Translations under genes and position numbers: made by a program
The notes under the pieces: model-generated
What the model saw: the letters and a program-made list of their open reading frames with translations, nothing else
Database searches by the model: none
What the model was told of the DNA's origin: nothing
In this document: positions 5,624 through 10,000 of the stretch, piece after piece
How positions within the stretch are numbered: the first letter of the stretch is position 1
How the letters are laid out: every line of letters begins with the position of its first letter
NCBI GenBank assembly: GCA_020217035.1
Contig: JAIWOG010000158.1
Span: 1 to 10,000, forward strand
DNA length: 10,000 nucleotides
DNA from: Magnetospirillum sp.
GTDB lineage: Bacteria > Pseudomonadota > Alphaproteobacteria > Rhodospirillales > Magnetospirillaceae
Direction of reading: 5' to 3'

Positions 5624-6761
5624 CCGGTTCGACGAAGGTGGAGATGCGGCGCAACGCCCGCAATCGTTCCACCTGCGGTTCGCTGAGCCTGGTGTTGGCG
5701 GCCAGGATCAGGTGGCCGTTGGTCAAGCGGATGTCGGACAGCACCAGCGTTCCAGCCCTGAGCGCCGCCACCGGCACCTCGACCACGGTGACCGAGGTGG
5801 GGTCGTCGCGGGTGCAAAGCACTTCCTTGATCTTCTTCAACAGCAAGGGGTCATAGCGCTTTTCGTTCTTCTCCAGTTCGTGGAACGCTGCCGGCGTGGG
5901 GGCTCCCGCGCCTGAATATTCCAGCAAGTCCTTCAGGATTTTAAGGATGCGGGCATCCAGCGGGATCATGCCGCCCGACGGTCCCCCCTGGGGAAAGCCG
6001 GTGCCGTCGTAATTGCGGTCCTGCAAATGGACGATTTCGGCCACCGGCGCCAGTCGCGGGATGTTCATGATCAGGTTGCGGCCGGCTTCGGGGGCGCGTT
6101 CGAACAAGGATTCCTCGTCGGCGGTCAGGGGGGCGCCGTCGCGCTTCTTGGACAGCAGTTCCGGCGGGATCGACACCAAGCCCAAGGGCACCAGGGCGGC
6201 GGCCACTTCCAACTGCCAGCGCACCGGCAGGTTCAGTTCCTTGGTCAGCCGCCGCACCCACTCGCGTAGGCGGTTGCTTTGCGCCGAGGCGACGGGGTCG
6301 TTCATGGACACCACGTCCACCAAGAGCTTGACGCTGCCCGCCAGGGTTTTTTCCAGCAATTCCCGTTCCGCCGTCACCAGACGGTATTGTTCCAGTCCGG
6401 CGGTCAGGCCGACGGCCAGGGCCTCGGCCGGGCAGGGCTTGGTGAAGAAGCGGAAGATGTTGCCCAGGTTGATGGCGTCGATGGCGGTTTGCTGGTCGGC
6501 ATTGCCGGTCAGCATCATGCGCACGGTGTCGGGCGAAGCCTGGCGGATCTTGGACAAGGTTTCGATGCCGTCCATGCCGGGCATGCGCATGTCGGACAGC
6601 GCCACGGCGAAGGGGGCGCCTTCGGCGTTGGCCTTTTTCACCTCTTCCAGCGCCGCTGCTCCACCTTCGGCGGTGACCAGGGTGAATTGCTTGCGCAATT
6701 GCCGCTGCAAGCCGGACAGCAGGTTGGGATCGTCGTCGATCAGCAAGATACGTTCGCTCAT
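5607..6761 (-). CDS. Response regulator: REC plus degenerate HD-GYP-like domain
   Basis: The 384-residue product has a receiver domain at about 1-122, with acidic residues Asp9/Asp10, phospho-acceptor Asp57 (ALSDMRMPGMDG), Thr85 (MLTGNAD) and Lys108 (FFTKPC). Residues about 135-320 align by eye with an HD-GYP domain: AAALVPLGLVSIPPELLSK (187-205) sits at the AalLHDIGKigIP block, YDGTGFPQGG (251-260) at the GYP loop, and IPLDARILKILKD (266-278) at the IP..aRI block. All metal ligands appear lost: HD reads VP (191-192), the Lys reads Leu195, the HHE before the GYP loop reads QDR, and the late Asp reads Lys277. Phosphodiesterase activity is therefore unlikely. A C-terminal tail (320-384) of unknown type follows. 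The start ATG at 6761 overlaps the upstream REC-HDOD stop by 4 bp. Many tools would simply call it an HD domain response regulator. Confidence 0.88.
   Translation of the reverse strand: MSERILLIDDDPNLLSGLQRQLRKQFTLVTAEGGAAALEEVKKANAEGAPFAVALSDMRMPGMDGIETLSKIRQASPDTVRMMLTGNADQQTAIDAINLGNIFRFFTKPCPAEALAVGLTAGLEQYRLVTAERELLEKTLAGSVKLLVDVVSMNDPVASAQSNRLREWVRRLTKELNLPVRWQLEVAAALVPLGLVSIPPELLSKKRDGAPLTADEESLFERAPEAGRNLIMNIPRLAPVAEIVHLQDRNYDGTGFPQGGPSGGMIPLDARILKILKDLLEYSGAGAPTPAAFHELEKNEKRYDPLLLKKIKEVLCTRDDPTSVTVVEVPVAALRAGTLVLSDIRLTNGHLILAANTRLSEPQVERLRALRRISTFVEPVKAQV
6568..6597 (-). repeat. 30-bp near-identical segment shared by the two receiver genes (copy 1)
   Basis: This segment encodes the SDMRMPGMDG block around the phospho-acceptor Asp and matches 7782-7811 at 29 of 30 bases. 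The identity reflects conserved residues with the same codons, so it may simply mark shared ancestry of the receivers rather than a functional repeat. Confidence 0.7.
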
Positions 6762-7978
6762 GGTGTTTCCTCGGCGCTGATGGACTGGGCCATCCTGGTC
6801 AACTGGGGCAACTTTGAAACCAGCCCGGCCTGGTGCACGTAGGCGCTGTCCAGGCGGCGCCCTTCGTCGACCCCCAGGGGCAGGGGCGGGAAGGCGGGGC
6901 CCAAGGCGCGGGCCAGATGCACCGCGCCGAGAAGAAGGTTGTCGGTGTGGCCGGCCAGGCTGGGCTGGGGCGCGTGGGCCACCGCTTCGACCATTTGGTC
7001 GGTGAAGCCCCACAAACCCAGCAGATAGGCCCCCACATGGCCGTGATGGACTCCGTAGGCGGCCATTTCCAGGGCGTGAACCGAGGATTGGGGGCCGGTC
7101 TGGGCGATGGTGCGCAGATAGGCATCGCCGTGGCAGTCCAGCAGAACCAGGGCGCCGACATTGGACAGCAGGGCGGCGCAGCCGGCGGCCTCGGCCTGGG
7201 CGGTGGTGGCCCCCAGGAATGCGGCCATGTTCTTGGCCAACCGGCTCAGTTCCAGCCCGTGACGGTTCAGTCCCTCGAGATAGGGGGCGACCTGGGCCGA
7301 GCCCGAGAACAGCCGGAAGATGGCGGTCTTGACCATCAGCGTCTGGATGGTTTCCACACCCAGGGTGCGCACCGCCTGCAACACCGAGTTGACCCTTTGC
7401 CCGATGCCGAAATAGGCGGAATTGGTCAACTTCAGGATTTCCACCGTCATGGCGGTGTCGGAGCCGATGATCGCCGCCACCGATGCGGTCGAACAAGCGG
7501 GGGAAGCCAGTTCGGTGTCCAGGCGGATGAACAAGTCGGGAAGGCTGGGCAAGGATTCCAGCCCGCCCAAGGCCCGGCGCATGGCCTCCGACGACAGCAG
7601 TCGGCGCAGGGCCAGGGGATGGCGGATGGCCTCGCGCAGGGACTCGCCCTCGCAAGGCTTGGCCAGGTACAGATGTGCCGGGCCGATGGTGCGCAGCACC
7701 GAGTCGCTGTCGGCGTAGCCCGACAGGATCACCCGGATGGTTTCCGGGTAATCCTGGCGGATGCGGGTCAGCAGGGCGGCGCCGTCCATGCCGGGCATGC
7801 GCATGTCCGACACCACCACGTCGAAAGGCCCGTTCTGGGCCATGGAAAACAGGGCGGATTCGCCGGACAGGTGGAATTCCATTTCCCACTCGCCGGTCAT
7901 CGGCCGCATGAAGCGCTTCAAGCCTTGTAGGATGTTGGGTTCGTCATCGACGAAGCAGATGCGGGTCTTGTCGGTCAT
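6758..7978 (-). CDS. Response regulator: REC plus HDOD domain
   Basis: The 406-residue product has an N-terminal receiver domain (about 5-120) with Asp11/Asp12, phospho-acceptor Asp58 (VVVSDMRMPGMDG), Ser86 (ILSGYAD) and Lys107 (YLAKPC). An HDOD domain follows at about 136-340: LESLPSLPDLFIRLDTEL (140-157), AAIIGSDTAMTVEILKLTNSAYFG (168-191) and VNSVLQAVRTLGVETIQTLMV (196-216). The position of the family LLHDIG motif reads LLSNVG (270-275), so even the residual HD pair is absent. HDOD domains are non-enzymatic HD relatives linked to signal transduction. The last 60 residues (about 345-406) are a less conserved helical tail. The gene sits between the kinase and a second response regulator, overlapping each by 4 bp, so it is a probable phosphotransfer target of that kinase. 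Confidence 0.92.
   Translation of the reverse strand: MTDKTRICFVDDEPNILQGLKRFMRPMTGEWEMEFHLSGESALFSMAQNGPFDVVVSDMRMPGMDGAALLTRIRQDYPETIRVILSGYADSDSVLRTIGPAHLYLAKPCEGESLREAIRHPLALRRLLSSEAMRRALGGLESLPSLPDLFIRLDTELASPACSTASVAAIIGSDTAMTVEILKLTNSAYFGIGQRVNSVLQAVRTLGVETIQTLMVKTAIFRLFSGSAQVAPYLEGLNRHGLELSRLAKNMAAFLGATTAQAEAAGCAALLSNVGALVLLDCHGDAYLRTIAQTGPQSSVHALEMAAYGVHHGHVGAYLLGLWGFTDQMVEAVAHAPQPSLAGHTDNLLLGAVHLARALGPAFPPLPLGVDEGRRLDSAYVHQAGLVSKLPQLTRMAQSISAEETP
6767..6772 (-). promoter_or_regulatory. Ribosome-binding site for the terminal response regulator
   Basis: On the minus strand GAGGAA lies five bases before the ATG at 6761, inside the end of the upstream REC-HDOD gene. This marks the start of the downstream gene and rules out the much longer upstream extension of that frame, which is only a shadow of the REC-HDOD gene. 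Confidence 0.65.
7782..7811 (-). repeat. 30-bp near-identical segment shared by the two receiver genes (copy 2)
   Basis: This is the partner of 6568-6597, in the REC-HDOD gene, in the same orientation about 1.2 kb away. The single difference is synonymous (the third base of the codon before the phospho-acceptor Asp region). Direct repeats of this size could support rare recombination that would fuse the two regulators. Confidence 0.7.
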
Positions 7979-9999
7979 GCTTGGCCTGCCTCGGCGGAAG
8001 GGTCGACGGGAAGGGTGACGACGAATTCGGCCCCTTCTCCTTCGTTGCCGTTCACTTCCAGCTTTCCGTCATGCTTGATCTTGACCACGTCCAGGCAGAT
8101 CGCCAAGCCCTGACCTGTTCCCTTGCCGACGGATTTGGTGGTGAAGAAGGGATCGAAGATTTTCTCCAGGATGGCCGGCGAGATGCCGGTGCCGCTGTCC
8201 TTGACGCTGACGCGAACGTATCCGTCCTGGTGGCTGGTCGCGACCTTAATGGTTCCGGGAAGCGGCTTGCCCGAGGCTTCGATGGCGTGGGCGGCGTTGA
8301 CGATCAGGTTCAGGAACACCTGGTTGATCTCGCCCGCATGGCAGTTAACCAGGGGAAGGTCGGGGGCGAAGTCGGTTTCCAGTTTGGCCACCTGTTTCCA
8401 GGTGTTGCGCGTGACCGTCAGCGTGCTGTCCAGCGCCCGGTTGATGTCGGTCATCGCCTTGCCGGTGCTGCCGGGATGCGAGAATTCCTTCATGGACAGC
8501 ACGATGCGCGACACTTGGCCGACCCCGTCAAGGGATTGCTGAAGCGCGGTGGGCAACTCGTCCTTCAAATAGTCGATGTCGGCGCTTTCCCAGGCGTGGG
8601 CGAAGTCCGGCGCGGTGGACAGCAAGTCGTGCGCCTGGTCCAGGACCTGGGTCATGTCGGACACCGCGTCGCGGACGAAGCGCAAATTGTCCCCCACATA
8701 TTGGATGGGGGTGTTGATCTCATGGGCGATGCCGGCGGCCAATTGGCCGACGCTGGCCAGACGCGACGCCTGAAGCGCTTCCTGCTGGGCGTCCTTCAAC
8801 TGGCGGATGTCGCGGAACGAGATGACGGCGCCGACGCATTTGCCCTGTTGGCGCAGCGGCGAGCAGGCGAAGGCGACGTTCAGCTTGCGGTTTCCTTCGA
8901 CGATGAATACGGAATCGTCCTGACGCAACGGCGTGCCTTCGCGCATGACCTGCGGCAGCGGCGACTGGTTGAAGTCTTGCCCGGCCAGACGCAGGATCTG
9001 GTCCAGGTCGAAACCTTCGATGATCCCGCGGGCCAGCAGCGCGTGGGCCGAACTGTTGGCGAAGGTGACCATGCCGTTCTCGTCCACCACCAAGACTCCT
9101 TCGAACAGGTTTTCGGTGATGGAATGCAGCCGTTGCCGGGACGCCGCCAGTTCGGCGGTGCGCTCGGCCACCTGACGCTCCAGCACTTGCTGCTGTTCGG
9201 CCAGGGTGCGTTCGTAAAGGCGGCGCAAGGCGACGTCGCGGAACACCAGCACCGCCCCCATCACTTGCTCTTTTTCGATGGTTGGCGCGACCAGATATTC
9301 TACCTGGAGGGTGCCGCCACCGGCGTGCCGGAAGGTGGCGTCGTCCACCTTCTGCGCCAATCCGGCGGTGTAGGCGCGACGAACCGGGTTGTCGTCGCTG
9401 TCGCAATCCACCACCTTGCGGTAATCGGTGCCGACCAGGGCGTCGCCCTGCAGGCCCACCAAATCGGCGGCGGCGCGGTTGGCGAAGCTGACCCGGCCCA
9501 TGGTGTCCAGGCCGATGATGCCGTCGCCGGCGGAATCGAGGATCAGTTGATAGCGGCGCGTCAGGCGGTCCAGCGCTTCCTCGCGTTCCTTCAGCAAGGT
9601 GATGTCGGTGCGCACCGAAACCACGCCGCCTTCGGCGGTGGAATACTCGCGCGACAACAGCCACCGACCGCCCCGCAATCGCAGAACCGATGGTTCCCCG
9701 TTGGCGGCGCGATGGATGGCCAGTCGTTCTTCCACCCATTCCTCGCGGCTCATGCCCTCGATGACGAACATGTCCAGCGTTCTTGGATTGCTGACGATGT
9801 CGGTGAAGGTGGTTCCCTGCGACAGCAGGTTGCCGATGGCGGAAAAGACCCGTTTGCACTCGTTGTTGTACAAGATGAGCCGGTCTTGCGCGTCGTAGAC
9901 GGCGATGCTGTCGCTGATGCCCTCGATGGCGTCGGCCAGTTGCTGGCGGGCCTGTTGAGCCCGGCGCTCGGCCAGAACTTCGCGGGTGATGTCGGCGCC
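7975..9999 (-). CDS. Multi-PAS sensor histidine kinase, N-terminus outside window
   Basis: The frame is open from the window edge to the TGA at 7975-7977 and shows 674 residues; a TTG at 9873 is internal, not a start. The first visible residues, GADITREVLAERRAQQ, look like the end of another PAS/PAC unit, so more sensor sequence lies upstream. Three PAS domains follow at visible residues about 22-140, 150-257 and 292-400, each with a D.. (G)RL/V...N strand (for example VVDENGMVTFAN). A coiled coil (about 258-290, LAEQQQVLERQVAERTAEL) joins the second and third. The H-box GQLAAGIAHEINTPI carries the phospho-accepting His at about visible 426 (codon 8722-8724) and is of the NtrB-like HPK4 kind. 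The N-box (NQVFLNLIVNAAHAIE), G1 (DSGTG), F (DPFFTT) and G2 (GTGQGLA) are intact. No transmembrane segment is visible, so it is soluble unless anchored upstream. Its stop overlaps the REC-HDOD start by 4 bp. Confidence 0.93.
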   Translation of the reverse strand, partial: GADITREVLAERRAQQARQQLADAIEGISDSIAVYDAQDRLILYNNECKRVFSAIGNLLSQGTTFTDIVSNPRTLDMFVIEGMSREEWVEERLAIHRAANGEPSVLRLRGGRWLLSREYSTAEGGVVSVRTDITLLKEREEALDRLTRRYQLILDSAGDGIIGLDTMGRVSFANRAAADLVGLQGDALVGTDYRKVVDCDSDDNPVRRAYTAGLAQKVDDATFRHAGGGTLQVEYLVAPTIEKEQVMGAVLVFRDVALRRLYERTLAEQQQVLERQVAERTAELAASRQRLHSITENLFEGVLVVDENGMVTFANSSAHALLARGIIEGFDLDQILRLAGQDFNQSPLPQVMREGTPLRQDDSVFIVEGNRKLNVAFACSPLRQQGKCVGAVISFRDIRQLKDAQQEALQASRLASVGQLAAGIAHEINTPIQYVGDNLRFVRDAVSDMTQVLDQAHDLLSTAPDFAHAWESADIDYLKDELPTALQQSLDGVGQVSRIVLSMKEFSHPGSTGKAMTDINRALDSTLTVTRNTWKQVAKLETDFAPDLPLVNCHAGEINQVFLNLIVNAAHAIEASGKPLPGTIKVATSHQDGYVRVSVKDSGTGISPAILEKIFDPFFTTKSVGKGTGQGLAICLDVVKIKHDGKLEVNGNEGEGAEFVVTLPVDPSAEAGQA

Positions 10000-10000
10000 G

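Noticed and set aside
6762..7889. N-terminal extension of the last response-regulator frame up to 7889
   Set aside because: The extension is out-of-frame shadow of REC-HDOD with arginine/proline-rich junk; the true start at 6761 has a ribosome-binding site and begins exactly at the receiver domain.
6833..7930. Long + strand open frame (about 365 codons) opposite the REC-HDOD gene
   Set aside because: It is a GC-driven antisense shadow: glycine, glutamine and histidine rich, no recognisable domain, and the opposite strand encodes a clear REC-HDOD protein.
8720..9859. Second - strand open frame of about 379 codons within the kinase gene
   Set aside because: It is an arginine-rich alternate-frame shadow; the other - frame encodes three PAS domains and an intact kinase core.
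1..10000. Search for a defence system, mobile element, CRISPR array or RNA gene
   Set aside because: All ten genes have coherent housekeeping, transport or signalling identities or plausible hypothetical status. No terminal inverted repeats, transposase, integrase, repeat-spacer pattern or tRNA-like cloverleaf was seen.

Overview
The window is a GC-rich, gene-dense bacterial chromosome segment. Gene content fits an alphaproteobacterium, probably a Magnetospirillum/Rhodospirillales-type organism: an OprC/NosA-type outer-membrane copper receptor, a DUF2946 protein, and a multi-PAS sensor kinase with linked response regulators. The lineage call rests on protein flavour and composition, not on a marker gene. 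No RNA gene, insertion sequence, CRISPR array, phage gene or origin was seen, and no gene-free stretch exceeds about 110 bases.

Layout, left to right. (1) The 3' part of a small helical protein gene and an 84-residue hypothetical gene, both on +, end the left block (1-692). (2) A family-4-like uracil-DNA glycosylase gene (672-1268, -) converges on them with a 21-bp overlap. (3) A short AT-richer divergent region (1269-1359) precedes a metal-uptake pair on +: a secreted DUF2946 protein (1360-1779) and a TonB-dependent copper receptor (1853-3880), closed by a strong hairpin terminator (3898-3929). (4) A second + unit couples thiol peroxidase tpx (3987-4487) to a DUF3095 cyclase-like gene (4487-5623) through a one-base stop/start overlap. 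(5) A signalling operon fills the right half on -. Its order of transcription is a multi-PAS histidine kinase (start outside the window, ends 7975), a REC-HDOD response regulator (6758-7978), then a REC protein with a degenerate HD-GYP-like domain (5607-6761). Both junctions are 4-bp ATGA overlaps. The last gene converges on the DUF3095 gene with a 17-bp overlap.

How the genes may work together. The DUF2946/receptor pair looks like a copper acquisition unit; the receptor keeps the CxxxM and HxM residues of the OprC copper site. Tpx removes hydroperoxides, and its tight coupling to a protein with cyclase-like acidic motifs suggests a link between peroxide stress and nucleotide signalling, which is inference. 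The kinase operon has one transmitter and two receivers, and both output domains belong to the HD superfamily but lack the catalytic metal ligands. It therefore looks built for protein-protein signalling rather than for c-di-GMP hydrolysis. The most unusual items are this paired non-catalytic HD output system, the tpx-DUF3095 coupling, and a FliM/CheZ-like CheY-binding motif at the C-terminus of the first gene.
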